Assembly: GCA_036273515.1 (NCBI GenBank)
Contig: DASUHM010000017.1
Coordinates: 1-45,395, forward strand
Length of the DNA stretch: 45,395 bases
Direction of reading: 5' to 3'
DNA from: Gaiellales bacterium
Lineage (GTDB): Bacteria; Actinomycetota; Thermoleophilia; Gaiellales; JAICJC01
A program made the position numbers and the translations under genes. Below the pieces are notes generated by a model. The model was not told the DNA's origin. It worked only from the letters and a program-made list of their open reading frames with translations, and ran no database searches. This document shows positions 24,535 through 32,308 of the stretch, piece by piece (position 1 is the stretch's first letter; each line of letters begins with the position of its first letter).

Positions 24535-24615
24535 CCGATGCGTGCGCCTGCAACGACCATTACATTGTCCCCTTCCCGCGCGCCGGCCACGACGCCGGCG
24601 CCCCGAAACAGGCCT

Positions 24616-24631
24616 GGTATGCGATCATACC
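24616..24631. promoter_or_regulatory. Operator site 1, GGTATG-CGAT-CATACC
   Basis: A perfect 6-bp dyad 28 nt upstream of the proposed lactonase start. Its 14-bp core GTATGCGATCATAC is shared, with few changes, by the sites at 30457 and 34378. A FadR-type GntR regulator encoded at 31007 is the nearest candidate to bind it (inference). Confidence 0.55.
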
Positions 24632-24659
24632 GGTTTCACCCGTCGAAAGGATGTTCGCC

Positions 24660-25526
24660 GTGGATGCAACGCTGCTCGCCTCTGATCTCGGCTTTCCCGA
24701 GGGGCCCGTCGTCATGCCGAACGGCGAGATCGTCTTCTGCGACGGGAACACGGGCGAGCTGCGCAGCTGGAAGGACGGGGCCCTCGGCACGTATGCCGTG
24801 ACCGGCGGATCGCCGTGGGGCGCCCTGCTCGGCACGGACGGCGCGATCTACGTCACCCAGGGCGGCAACGTCCCCGGCAGCGGCGACCTGAGCGCGGTCT
24901 GCGGCATCCAGCGGGTGAGCGCGGACGGGTCGGTCGAGCTGCTCTCGTCGAGCATCGGCGGCCACGAGCTGGCGGGTCCCAACGACCTCGCCTTCGGCCC
25001 CGACGGCCGGCTCTGGTTCACAGACTCCGGCACCGAGCAGGACGACCGCTTCGCGCCCGAGGATCGCGCGCCCGGGCGGCTCTTCGTCCTCGGCTCCGGC
25101 GGTCGGGGCGAGTTCCTGATGGAGCGGCCGAACGTCTACCCGAACGGGATCGCGTTCGACTCTCAGAAGCGGATGTACTGGACCGAGTCGGCCGCACACC
25201 GCGTCTGCCGGCTCGAGAACGGCGAGGCCACCACGTGGTGCCAGCTCTCCGACGGCCACGTGCCGGACGGGATGGCGTTCGCCGCCGACGGCCGCGCGTT
25301 CGTCTGCACGACCATCTCGGGCGGCGTCACCGTGATCTCGCCGGACGGCGAGGTGCTCGAGGAGATCAACCTCGGCCAGCACGCCACCAACTGCATCTTC
25401 GACGGGTCGGCGCTCTACGTGACGGCGACCGCGACGGCCGAGATCCACGCGGACGAGCGCACCGGCACGTTCTGGCGGGTCGAGACCGACGCCACCGGGC
25501 TCCCGCTGATCCCCGGCAAACTGTAG
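24660..25526 (+). CDS. SMP-30/gluconolactonase/LRE family lactonase
   Basis: 288 aa six-bladed beta-propeller. Metal-site residues are recognisable: Glu14 in FPEGP, Asn in GPNDLAFGPDG and YPNGIAFD, and Asp in VPDGMAFAADG. Members hydrolyse sugar or other lactones to hydroxy acids with a divalent cation. I prefer GTG 24660 because AAAGGA lies 8 nt upstream; the ATG at 24651 directly abuts that sequence. It converges with the Gfo/Idh operon (6-nt gap). The operator in front links it to the GST operon and the TPP gene. A lactonase beside two Gfo/Idh dehydrogenases suggests that their oxidation product is a lactone (inference). Confidence 0.88.
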   Translation: MDATLLASDLGFPEGPVVMPNGEIVFCDGNTGELRSWKDGALGTYAVTGGSPWGALLGTDGAIYVTQGGNVPGSGDLSAVCGIQRVSADGSVELLSSSIGGHELAGPNDLAFGPDGRLWFTDSGTEQDDRFAPEDRAPGRLFVLGSGGRGEFLMERPNVYPNGIAFDSQKRMYWTESAAHRVCRLENGEATTWCQLSDGHVPDGMAFAADGRAFVCTTISGGVTVISPDGEVLEEINLGQHATNCIFDGSALYVTATATAEIHADERTGTFWRVETDATGLPLIPGKL

Positions 25527-25532
25527 AGCCGG

Positions 25533-26537
25533 TCAGCGGGCGACCGCGACCTCGCGGCCGGTGGCGATCGCCGACTCGCAGGCGAGGGCGACGGCGAGCG
25601 TGCCGAACGCGTCGCGCGGGGTGCAGGCGACCGCGCCGGTGTCGCCGCGCTCGGCGGCGGCGAAGAAGCGCTCGTGCGTGCGCAGGCGGGCGTCGACGGT
25701 GTCGGCCGCCGCGATCAGCTGGCCGCGCGCCCGGCCGCGCATCGCCGGCGCCTTGCCCAGTTCGAGCGCAAGGGTCGCCTCGGCCGCGAGCACGTCGAGC
25801 GTGTAGACGCTCGGCGAGCCCTCCGCCGACCAGCCCACGTGGATCGCGCCGATGCCGCCGCCGCGGAAGCGCAGCACGAGCGAGACGGCGTCGTGCCGGC
25901 CGGCCGGGTCGCGGTCGGAGAGCGCGAGCAGGCCCGCGCCGGCGACCGCCTGCACCGACTCCACCTCGCCGGCGATCGCCCGCTGGACGTCGATGTCGTG
26001 GCTGCCGAGCTCGAACAGGATCCCGCCGCTCTGGCGCAGATCGGAGAACCACGAGCCGGCGGCGGCCGGGGCCAGGTCGCCCCGGGCCGGCTCGGTGCCG
26101 CCGAAGCTGCGGCTCACCAGCAGGCCCGGGTGCGCCCCGGCCAGCGCCTCCCTGGCCGCCGCGACCACATCGAGGCTGCGCCACTGGAACCCGACGGCGC
26201 ACACGCATCCCGACGTCTCCCAGACGGTCACGATGTCGCGGCCGTCGGCGAGCGAGCGGGCGAGCGGCTTCTCCAGGTAGACGGGGATCCCGCGCGCGAG
26301 CGCGGCGACCGCGGGCTGCGCGTGGGTCGCGGGCGGCGAGCAGATGAACAGGGCATCGACGTCGATCGCCTCGAGCATCGGCCGCCAATCGGCGTAGGCC
26401 TCGGCCCCGGCAGGGGCCAGGGCCCGCGCCCGCTCCGGCTGCGGGTCGCAGACCGCGGCGACCTCGTGCCCGAGCGCCGCCAGGTGGCCGAGGTGGGTGC
26501 GGGCGATCGCGCCCGCGCCGACGACCGCGACCCTCAC
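25533..26537 (-). CDS. Gfo/Idh/MocA-family oxidoreductase (copy 2)
   Basis: 334 aa. The Rossmann motif VAVVGAGAIARTHLGH is at the N-terminus, the EKP motif (VYLEKPLAR) near 91, and the HxxD-like GSHDIDVQRAIAGE near 170. The start is GTG 26537, overlapping the VOC stop as GTGA. Family enzymes oxidise polyols, inositols or pyranoses with NAD(P). It is the last gene of the six-gene operon and clearly related to the copy at 26929-27912 (EKPxAR, CAVGxQW, RAIAG-E/D-x-V-x-x-VQ), so it arose by duplication and likely handles a successive or isomeric substrate. Confidence 0.9.
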   Translation of the reverse strand: MRVAVVGAGAIARTHLGHLAALGHEVAAVCDPQPERARALAPAGAEAYADWRPMLEAIDVDALFICSPPATHAQPAVAALARGIPVYLEKPLARSLADGRDIVTVWETSGCVCAVGFQWRSLDVVAAAREALAGAHPGLLVSRSFGGTEPARGDLAPAAAGSWFSDLRQSGGILFELGSHDIDVQRAIAGEVESVQAVAGAGLLALSDRDPAGRHDAVSLVLRFRGGGIGAIHVGWSAEGSPSVYTLDVLAAEATLALELGKAPAMRGRARGQLIAAADTVDARLRTHERFFAAAERGDTGAVACTPRDAFGTLAVALACESAIATGREVAVAR

Positions 26538-26929
26538 GCCGCCGGCCGGCGCAGGAACTGGTACTGCACCCCGCCGCTCGTTGCCGCATCCGTCCAGATC
26601 ATGGCCGCGTCGCCCGAAGGGAACGGCGGCCAGGTGACGTCGACCCCGCGCTCGGTGAGCGTGCGGTGCACCGCCTCGAGATCGTCGACCTCGATCGCGA
26701 TGTGCTCGATCACGGCGTCGGCGCCCTCGGGGAGACGCCGCGCCCGGGCCTCGTCGTCGTGCACCTCGATCAGCTCGATGCTGGCGTCGCCGCAGGGGAA
26801 GTAGTGCCCGCTGCTCTCGTCGTTTCGGTTCGTGCGCGCGAGCTCGAGGCCGAGCGAGCCGAGCAGCGCGGCCGGGTCGGCCAGCCCACGGACGACGACG
26901 CCGACGTGGTCGATGCGCTTGAGCTCCAT
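26534..26929 (-). CDS. VOC-superfamily (glyoxalase/epimerase-like) protein
   Basis: 131 aa with two beta-alpha-beta-beta-beta modules: KRIDHVGVVVRG at the start and VIEHIAIEVDDLE mid-protein. Putative metal ligands are His8, Glu53-region (IELIEV), His75 (EHIAIEV) and a late acidic or Gln position (QYQF). Glyoxalase, methylmalonyl-CoA-epimerase or dioxygenase-like roles are possible. ATG 26929 overlaps the upstream Gfo/Idh stop and its own stop overlaps the next start, so it is embedded between two paralogous dehydrogenases. An epimerase acting between two dehydrogenase steps would fit (inference). Confidence 0.82.
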   Translation of the reverse strand: MELKRIDHVGVVVRGLADPAALLGSLGLELARTNRNDESSGHYFPCGDASIELIEVHDDEARARRLPEGADAVIEHIAIEVDDLEAVHRTLTERGVDVTWPPFPSGDAAMIWTDAATSGGVQYQFLRRPAA

Positions 26930-27912
26930 CACACCGAGACGACCGAGCCGGTCTCGAGCGCTCGCTCGCACGCGTGCGCCACCCGGAGCGTCTGCAGGGC
27001 GTTCGCCGGCGTGCAGTAGACGCGGCCGGGGTCGCCGGCACGGACGGCGTCCAGGAACCCCGCGATCGACCGGTGCATCGGCTCGCCGTACTCGGCGGCG
27101 AGGTCGCGCCCGGCCGACTGTCCGCTGATGCGGAAGCGGTCGGGGCCGAGCTCGAGCGCGATGGTCGCGTCGGTGGCGAGGATGTCGGTCGCGTACAGCT
27201 CCGGCTGGCCGTCGCGCGACCAGACCGTGTGCACGCAGCCGAGCGCGCCGTTGGCGAAGTGGAAGAGGAGCGTGATCGCGTCGTCGATGTTGCCGCGGGG
27301 GCCGTCCGCCTGGGCCAGGCGCACCGACCCGGCGGTCGTCTGGACGGCGACGATGTCGCCTGCGATCGCGCGCTGGAGGTCGATGTGGTGGCTGCCCCGC
27401 TCGAGCAGCTGGCCGCCGCCCTGGGCGCGGTCGACGAACCAGGGCCGGCCGCTGACCGGGCCGAAGTTGCGGCCGACGAGCATCCCCACCCGCTGGCCCT
27501 CGAGCGCCTGCCGGGCATCGGCCAGGAGCTCGGTCGCGTGCCACTGGTAGCCGACTGCACAGACGGTCGAGCCGGCCGCATCCGCCGCCGCGACGATCGC
27601 CTCGGCATCGGCCGGCGTGCGCGCGATCGGCTTCTCGAGGTAGACGTGGATGCCGGCCGCGAGCGCCGCGACGGCCGGGTCGCGGTGGTGCAGCGGCGGC
27701 GTGCACACCCACATCACGTCGAGGTCCTCGCGCTCGTACATCTCCTCCCAGCTCGTGTAGGCACGGCCGCCGCGGGGGCCGGCGATCGCCTCGGCCCGGT
27801 CGAGGTCGATGTCGCAGGCCGCGACCAGGTCGACGCCTTCCGCGGCGTCGATCGCCGGCGCATGGACACGGGTGATCCACCCGCCCCCGATCATCCCGGC
27901 CCGCAGCGACAT
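26929..27912 (-). CDS. Gfo/Idh/MocA-family oxidoreductase (copy 1)
   Basis: 327 aa. The N-terminal GMIGGGWITRVHAPA dinucleotide site, VYLEKPIAR near 93 (catalytic Lys), and RGSHHIDLQRAIAGD near 170 are all present. ATG 27912 overlaps the quinone-oxidoreductase stop. It lies upstream of its paralogue with the VOC gene between them. As with copy 2, oxidation of a cyclic polyol or sugar hydroxyl by NAD(P) is expected; the substrate is unassigned. Confidence 0.9.
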   Translation of the reverse strand: MSLRAGMIGGGWITRVHAPAIDAAEGVDLVAACDIDLDRAEAIAGPRGGRAYTSWEEMYEREDLDVMWVCTPPLHHRDPAVAALAAGIHVYLEKPIARTPADAEAIVAAADAAGSTVCAVGYQWHATELLADARQALEGQRVGMLVGRNFGPVSGRPWFVDRAQGGGQLLERGSHHIDLQRAIAGDIVAVQTTAGSVRLAQADGPRGNIDDAITLLFHFANGALGCVHTVWSRDGQPELYATDILATDATIALELGPDRFRISGQSAGRDLAAEYGEPMHRSIAGFLDAVRAGDPGRVYCTPANALQTLRVAHACERALETGSVVSV

Positions 27913-28889
27913 CAGCCGCCCCGGCCGGCGAGGTCGAGCAGCACCTTGCCGAACTTGCCCGGGGCACGCACGTAGGCGAGCGCGGCGCCGACCTCGTCGA
28001 GCGGGAAGGCGCGGTCGACGATCGGGCGGATCCGGCCGGCGGCCATCGCCGGGACGATCCGGCGCCCGAACTCCTGCACGAGGTGCGCCTTCTCCTCCAG
28101 CGGCCGCGTGCGCAGCGTCGTCCCGATCACGTGGCCGCGGCGGCTCATCAGGTCGCGCAGGACGATGGCCGCCTCGTCGCCCGGCTTCGCGCCGACGACG
28201 ATGATGCGCCCGCCGCGAGCGAGGGAGGCGACGTTCCCGGCCATGTGCGGGGCGCCGACCAGCTCGAGCACGACGTCGGCGCCGCCCTCCTCCTGGACGT
28301 GCGCGAACGCCTCGTCGGCGCCGAGCGCGGTCGCGCCCAGCCCGGCGACGCGCGGCCGCAGCTCCTCCGAGCGCACGTTCGCGACCACCCGGGCGCCGAG
28401 GTGGACGGCGATCTGCACCGCCGCCGTCCCCACGCCGCCGCTGGCGCCGTTCACGAGCAGCGTGTCGCCCGAGGCCAGCCCGGCCTGGAGGCAGATCGCG
28501 TCGAACGCGGTCAGGAACGCCTCGGGCGCAGCGGCAGCGACCTCGTCGTCGAGCGCATCGGGCACGGCGGCGAGCTCACGCTCGTGGGCGATCACCCGCT
28601 GGGCGAGGCCGCCTCCGCCGACCAGGCCGAAGGCGCGGTCGCCGGGCTGGAACGCGGTCACACCCTCGCCGCACTCGACCACCCGGCCGCCCACCTCGAG
28701 CCCGGGCACGTCCTTGGGCGATCCGGCGGGGACGGGATGCTTGCCCTCCCGCTGGAGCACGTCGGCCGGGTTCACGCCGGCGAACGCCGGCTCGAGCGCG
28801 ACCTCGAACTTGCCCGGCGCGGGATCGGGCCGCTCCTCGACGGCGACGACCTCGGGCCCGCCGACCCCGTGATAGACGACGCACCTCAC
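27912..28889 (-). CDS. Zinc-independent MDR, NADPH:quinone oxidoreductase-like
   Basis: 325 aa. It has a GroES-like N-domain (GVNPADVLQREGKHP) and a Rossmann motif NGASGGVGTAAVQIA near 150, without the structural-zinc cysteine cluster, so it belongs to the QOR/enoyl-reductase branch. GTG 28889 (MRCVVYHGVGGPE) overlaps the deacetylase stop. It is the third gene of the six-gene operon. Reduction of a quinone or alpha,beta-unsaturated carbonyl is the family role; the actual substrate is unknown. Confidence 0.88.
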   Translation of the reverse strand: MRCVVYHGVGGPEVVAVEERPDPAPGKFEVALEPAFAGVNPADVLQREGKHPVPAGSPKDVPGLEVGGRVVECGEGVTAFQPGDRAFGLVGGGGLAQRVIAHERELAAVPDALDDEVAAAAPEAFLTAFDAICLQAGLASGDTLLVNGASGGVGTAAVQIAVHLGARVVANVRSEELRPRVAGLGATALGADEAFAHVQEEGGADVVLELVGAPHMAGNVASLARGGRIIVVGAKPGDEAAIVLRDLMSRRGHVIGTTLRTRPLEEKAHLVQEFGRRIVPAMAAGRIRPIVDRAFPLDEVGAALAYVRAPGKFGKVLLDLAGRGG

Positions 28890-29800
28890 GGCGGCGGGTA
28901 GCGGTCGAGCCACCACCGGGCGATGTCCGCCCGCCGCATGAACTTGACGCCGGGGATGCCCTGCGCGTGCTCGATGAACTGGCGCACGACGGCGGCCCGG
29001 CCGGCCTGGCCGCTCCAGCGCGCGTGCACGGCGAACGTCATCAGCGTCCGCCGCTCGTCCGCCTCGCGGGCGAGCTCGTCGATCCCCAGGATCGCCGTGT
29101 CGAGGAAGTCGCGCGGGCTCGAGAAGCCGGGGCTCATCAGATACCGCGAGTCGTTGTAGGTCTTCGAGTACGGCACGACCAGGAACGGCTTGCCGCCGAT
29201 CGGCTCGTAGTAGGGCACGTCGTCGGAGTAGCCCTCGGAGTGGTAGATGAACCCGCCCTGCTCGAGCAGGAGCTCGCGCGTGTTCTCGCTCGGCCAGGAG
29301 CGTGAGTTCCACCCCTCCGGCCCTCGCCCGAGCACGCGCTGGTAGGTCTCGACGGCGCGGCCGATGGTTGCGCGCTCCTCCTCGCGGCTCATCGTCCAGG
29401 GCTCGTTCCAGCGCCAGCCGTGGCCCAGCAGGTCGTGGTCGTGCTCGCGCATCCACTCGGCCACGCCGGGGTTCAGCTCGAGGGCGACGGCGGCAGCCGA
29501 GACCGTCACCGGCACGTTCGCCCCGTCGAAGATGCGCGCGAGCCGCCACACGCCGGCACGGCTGCCGTACTCGTAGTGCGACTCGGTGCCGGGGTCGCGG
29601 TGGGGCGGCTGGACGCCCGGGTCGGCGTACTCGCCCCAGCCGTCGTTGCGGTCGTCGCCCCAGAGCACGGAGTACTCCGACCCCTCCTCGTAGACGAGGA
29701 CGAGGTTCACGACGACGCCGGCGCCGTCCGGCCACTCGAACCGGGGCGGCGTGCGGCCGTAGCCCACCAGGTCGCGCCGCAGGACCGGCTCCGGGATCAC
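28886..29800 (-). CDS. PuuE-type polysaccharide-deacetylase-fold hydrolase (allantoinase-like)
   Basis: 304 aa, the length of PuuE allantoinases rather than secreted chitin deacetylases; no signal peptide. Family features are the N-terminal RTPPRFEWPDGAGVVVNLVLVYEEGSEYS, GHGWRWNE (metal His region) near 140, the NSRSWPSENTRELL segment near 185, and MTFAVHARWSGQAGR near 255. PuuE enzymes open allantoin metal-independently, and relatives hydrolyse other amides. GTG 29800 overlaps the GST stop. Together with the hydantoinase and allantoinase genes elsewhere in the window it points to ureide or amide substrates (inference). Confidence 0.85.
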   Translation of the reverse strand: MIPEPVLRRDLVGYGRTPPRFEWPDGAGVVVNLVLVYEEGSEYSVLWGDDRNDGWGEYADPGVQPPHRDPGTESHYEYGSRAGVWRLARIFDGANVPVTVSAAAVALELNPGVAEWMREHDHDLLGHGWRWNEPWTMSREEERATIGRAVETYQRVLGRGPEGWNSRSWPSENTRELLLEQGGFIYHSEGYSDDVPYYEPIGGKPFLVVPYSKTYNDSRYLMSPGFSSPRDFLDTAILGIDELAREADERRTLMTFAVHARWSGQAGRAAVVRQFIEHAQGIPGVKFMRRADIARWWLDRYPPP

Positions 29801-30426
29801 CGCGGCCCCATCGCGGAGAAGGCCGGGCGGGCGGTGACCGTGTCGCGCAGCAGGGCCACCTTCGGCCAGGGGTCGAACGAGAGCGGCATCTTGTACCAGC
29901 GCCAGAGCACCGGTGCGAAGGCGATGTCGGCCAGCGTGAAGGAGCCGACGACGGTGCCGTTGCCCGCGACGAACGACTCCATGATGTCGAGCCTGGGCTT
30001 CACCGCCTCGATCGCCGCGGCCAGCTCGGCCGGGTCGGCGTCCTCGGGGCGGCTGCCGCCGTCGTCGATCGGCTTCGCCATGAGCCCGATCCGCTCGGCC
30101 GGGAACAACGCCCCCCGGAACTGTGTGCTCCACGCGTCGAGCCCCCAGTCGACGGCGGCGCGCGCGGCCGGCTCGGTCGGGTAGAGGTCGGTGCGGCCCT
30201 CGCGGTTGGCGAGGTAGCGCAGGATCGCGTTCGACTCGCCCAGCCGGAGGTCGCCGTGCTCGAAGAACGGGACCGTGCCGAACGGGTAGACGGCCCGGTA
30301 CCAGTCGGGCCGGGGATGGGCGAGTGGGACATGCTTGCGCTCGTAGCGAAGGCCGAGCTCCGCCAGCAGGAACCGCACCTTCATGGCGTTCGACGAGGCC
30401 GGATTGTCGTAGAGCACGATCCCCAT
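29797..30426 (-). CDS. Glutathione S-transferase-like protein
   Basis: 209 aa. The N-terminal thioredoxin-like domain (LYDNPASSNAMKVRFLLAELGL, with PFGTVPFFEHGDLRLGESNAILRYL near 50-72 including the VP cis-proline and ES motif) is followed by an all-helical C-domain. Most actinobacteria lack glutathione, so the cofactor may be another thiol, or the protein may act as a maleylacetoacetate-type isomerase (inference). It is the first gene of the six-gene operon, preceded by a GGGAGGG ribosome-binding site and the dyad at 30457. Confidence 0.85.
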   Translation of the reverse strand: MGIVLYDNPASSNAMKVRFLLAELGLRYERKHVPLAHPRPDWYRAVYPFGTVPFFEHGDLRLGESNAILRYLANREGRTDLYPTEPAARAAVDWGLDAWSTQFRGALFPAERIGLMAKPIDDGGSRPEDADPAELAAAIEAVKPRLDIMESFVAGNGTVVGSFTLADIAFAPVLWRWYKMPLSFDPWPKVALLRDTVTARPAFSAMGPR

Positions 30427-30456
30427 CAGCCCTCCCGGAGGCGGTTCAGCCGCACC

Positions 30457-30472
30457 GGTATGCCATCCTACC
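30457..30472. promoter_or_regulatory. Operator site 2, GGTATG-CCAT-CCTACC
   Basis: It matches site 1 at 14 of 16 positions and lies 30 nt before the GST start. On the minus strand a TAGGAT (-10-like, 30470-30465) is embedded in it, so binding would block the promoter of the six-gene operon. A second related half-site pair, GGTTATACC, lies at 30493-30501. Confidence 0.5.
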
Positions 30473-30473
30473 T

Positions 30474-30492
30474 GTCCCTGCCGCCGCAGGAC
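30474..30492 (-). terminator. Hairpin after OsmC
   Basis: Stem GTCCTGC/GCAGGGAC with a GGCG loop and one bulge, immediately after the OsmC TAA and before the GST operon promoter. There is no T-tract. It probably separates the OsmC transcript from the downstream operon. Confidence 0.35.
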
Positions 30493-30494
30493 GG

Positions 30495-30926
30495 TTATAC
30501 CGGGATGACGTCGGCGGTGACGTGCAGCGCCACGCTGCCCGAGATCGCCTGGCACACCGGGCAGTGCTTGCCGGCGTCGTCCACCAGCTTGCGCACGTCG
30601 GCCTCGCGGGCCGGCGAGGCGATCACGGCGTGGAGCGAGGCGTCGGAGAGATGGTGGTGGGTGTCGTCGTCCCAGGCCAGCTTCGCGGAGACGGTCGTCT
30701 CGATCTCGGCCAGGTCGACGCCGCGCGCCCGGGCCATGCCGGTGAGCGTCGAGGTGAAGCAGTTCGCGAGCGCCGCCGAGAACAGCTCCTCGGGGTTCGA
30801 CTCGCCGCCCGGGCCGCCCAGCTCTGCCTGGGTCGCCGTCGCCACCGACAGCGCTCCCGACTCGCCCTCGATGCGGCCGCGCAGGCCCTCCCATCGCAGC
30901 GTCGCGGTCGCTTGCAACGATTCCAT
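30495..30926 (-). CDS. OsmC/Ohr-family peroxiredoxin-like protein
   Basis: 143 aa. The two redox cysteines are present: Cys56 in AALANCFTST and Cys125 in HCPVCQAIS (with an additional Cys122). It reduces organic or inorganic peroxides in the cytoplasm with a dithiol partner, as known for the family. ATG 30926 is preceded at only 6 nt by a TAGACT hexamer and no Shine-Dalgarno, suggesting a leaderless message. It is divergent from the GntR gene and upstream of the GST operon. Confidence 0.9.
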   Translation of the reverse strand: MESLQATATLRWEGLRGRIEGESGALSVATATQAELGGPGGESNPEELFSAALANCFTSTLTGMARARGVDLAEIETTVSAKLAWDDDTHHHLSDASLHAVIASPAREADVRKLVDDAGKHCPVCQAISGSVALHVTADVIPV

Positions 30927-30932
30927 GGCGCG

Positions 30933-30938
30933 AGTCTA
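30933..30938 (-). promoter_or_regulatory. Possible -10 box (TAGACT) for leaderless OsmC
   Basis: TAGACT on the minus strand (four of six matches to TATAAT) ends 7 nt before the OsmC ATG, so transcription would start at or next to the A of the start codon. No purine-rich ribosome-binding sequence is present in the gap. Confidence 0.35.
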
Positions 30939-30967
30939 GCGACCTTCTCGCCCGCAGAGCCCCGTGG

Positions 30968-30973
30968 TAGGTT
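30968..30973 (+). promoter_or_regulatory. Possible extended -10 (TGG-TAGGTT) for the GntR gene
   Basis: TAGGTT preceded by TGG lies 34 nt before the GTG start of the regulator, followed by an AGGAG ribosome-binding sequence at 30990-30994. The match is moderate and no -35 is evident. Confidence 0.3.
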
Positions 30974-31006
30974 TGCGCCATCGATCACCAGGAGAACACC
31001 GAGCCC

Positions 31007-31720
31007 GTGAGCGTCTTCGAGGCCGTCGATCGTGACGCGCGGCTGTCGGACAAGGTGACCGAGGCGATCCTCCAGACGATCGTGTCGAACCGGCTCAAGC
31101 CGGGCGACGCGCTGCCGCCGGAGCGCGAGCTCGGCAAGCAGTTCGGGGTCTCGCGAACCGTCATCCGCGAGGCCATCCGGGCGCTCCACGCCAAGGGCCT
31201 GCTCGAGGTGCGCAGCGGCAGCGGCGTGCGCATCGTCGCCGTCGACGCGAAGACCGTGCGCGAGTCGATGCGCCACTTCGTCAAGGGGAGCATGCTCGAG
31301 TACGCCAAGGTCGACGAGGTGCGGCGCGTGCTCGAGGTGGCGGCGGCCGGCATCGCCGCCGAGCGGGCGACGCCCGAGGACATCGAGCGCATCGACGCCA
31401 CGCTGGCCGAGATGAGCGAGAGCGTCGACGACCTGAAGACGAGCATCGAGGTCGACCTCGCCTTTCACCGCGCGGTCGCCGCCGCGACGCACAACGAGCT
31501 CTTCGGCGTCCTGCACGACTCGATCGGCGAGATGCTGGTCGAGGTGCGGCGGCGCAACCTCTCGCTGGGCCCGGCCGAGCGGCGGCTCGTGATCGACATG
31601 CATCGCGCGATCCGCGACCGCGTCGCCGAGCACGACCCGGCGGCGGCGCAGCAGGCGATGCGCGACCACCTGGACCACGTCCAGGCGACGTACGGCCGCC
31701 AGGCGCCAGAGCTCGCCTGA
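31007..31720 (+). CDS. GntR-family transcriptional regulator, FadR/FCD subfamily
   Basis: 237 aa. The N-terminal winged helix-turn-helix is at ~12-78 (LKPGDALPPERELGKQFGVSRTVIREAIRALHAKGLL, which includes the GntR signature). The C-terminal FCD effector domain has the metal-ligand pattern DLAFH near 151, a His in DMHRAI near 200 and DHLDH near 224. FCD proteins sense small carboxylates or sugar acids. It is followed by cupin and SnoaL-like genes in the same direction. It is the only regulator between the three GTATG-type dyads, so it is the prime candidate for their binding protein. FadR-type proteins are known to prefer GGT/ACC-flanked dyads. Confidence 0.92.
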   Translation: MSVFEAVDRDARLSDKVTEAILQTIVSNRLKPGDALPPERELGKQFGVSRTVIREAIRALHAKGLLEVRSGSGVRIVAVDAKTVRESMRHFVKGSMLEYAKVDEVRRVLEVAAAGIAAERATPEDIERIDATLAEMSESVDDLKTSIEVDLAFHRAVAAATHNELFGVLHDSIGEMLVEVRRRNLSLGPAERRLVIDMHRAIRDRVAEHDPAAAQQAMRDHLDHVQATYGRQAPELA

Positions 31721-31732
31721 GGCGCGGGCGCG

Positions 31733-32293
31733 ATGGCCGTTCCCGAGGCCCCGCTGCGCGCGACCCGGTTCGGGCTCGCCCCGGACGGGGAGGGGTGGTT
31801 CGTGCTGAACGCCGCCGAGTCGCGCTGGCGCGACTTCGGGCCGCTCGGCGCCGGCTGCGACTTCGAGGGCAAGCGGCCGTTCCGGCAGCTCGGGATCAAC
31901 CTGAACGTGCTCGGCCCGGGCGAGCCGCTCGGGATGTACCACCGCGAGAACCACCAGGAGGCGTTCGTGGTGCTCGCGGGCGAGTGCCTGCTGATCGTCG
32001 AGGGTGAGGAGCGGACGCTGAGGGCGTGGGACTTCGTCCACTGCCCGGGCGGCACGGCCCACGTGATCGTCGGCGCCGGCGACAGGCCCTCCATCGTGCT
32101 CGCCGTCGGCGCCCGCGGTGGACGCAAGGGCCTCGTCTACCTGCGCGAGCCGGCCGCGCTCGCCCGCGGCGCCGGCGTCACGCAGGAGACGACCCGGCCC
32201 GCCGAGGCGTACCGGCCGTTCCCCCGCCCCGTCCGCTGCGCCTGCCGGCCGGCCTGGCTGCCGGCCCGGGTGGACACGCGCGAACCGCTCTGA
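31733..32293 (+). CDS. Cupin-domain protein
   Basis: 186 aa with a single cupin barrel. Motif 1 is G-x(5)-HxH-like (PLGMYHRENHQEAFVVLAGE, with His, His and Glu ligands) near residues 66-85, and motif 2 (PGGTAHVIVG) is near 105. The C-terminal ~40 residues are Pro/Arg-rich. It is likely a metal-binding isomerase, dioxygenase or sensor-like protein; no specific reaction can be assigned. It starts 12 nt after the GntR stop, so it is co-transcribed with it and may handle the regulator's ligand (inference). Confidence 0.85.
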   Translation: MAVPEAPLRATRFGLAPDGEGWFVLNAAESRWRDFGPLGAGCDFEGKRPFRQLGINLNVLGPGEPLGMYHRENHQEAFVVLAGECLLIVEGEERTLRAWDFVHCPGGTAHVIVGAGDRPSIVLAVGARGGRKGLVYLREPAALARGAGVTQETTRPAEAYRPFPRPVRCACRPAWLPARVDTREPL

Positions 32294-32308
32294 GACGATC
32301 CCCACGGG

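Larger units (their letters stand above)
24315..24659. other. Divergent intergenic region (345 nt) between ABC operon and SMP-30 gene
   Basis: No gene is supported here. From left to right it holds a GC-rich leader with a duplicated 12-mer, a candidate minus-strand promoter overlapping a GGCTGA/TCAGCC dyad, a TACATT hexamer at 24561 (weak plus-strand -10), and the GGTATG-N4-CATACC dyad just before the lactonase gene. The leader of the ABC operon would be ~180 nt if the promoter call is right. Confidence 0.6.

Noticed and set aside
24315-24650. Small CDS in the divergent gap (frames at 24311-24553 and 24316-24516)
   Set aside because: There is no ribosome-binding site or family similarity, and the translations are Arg/Gly/Pro-rich; promoter and operator signals explain the region better.
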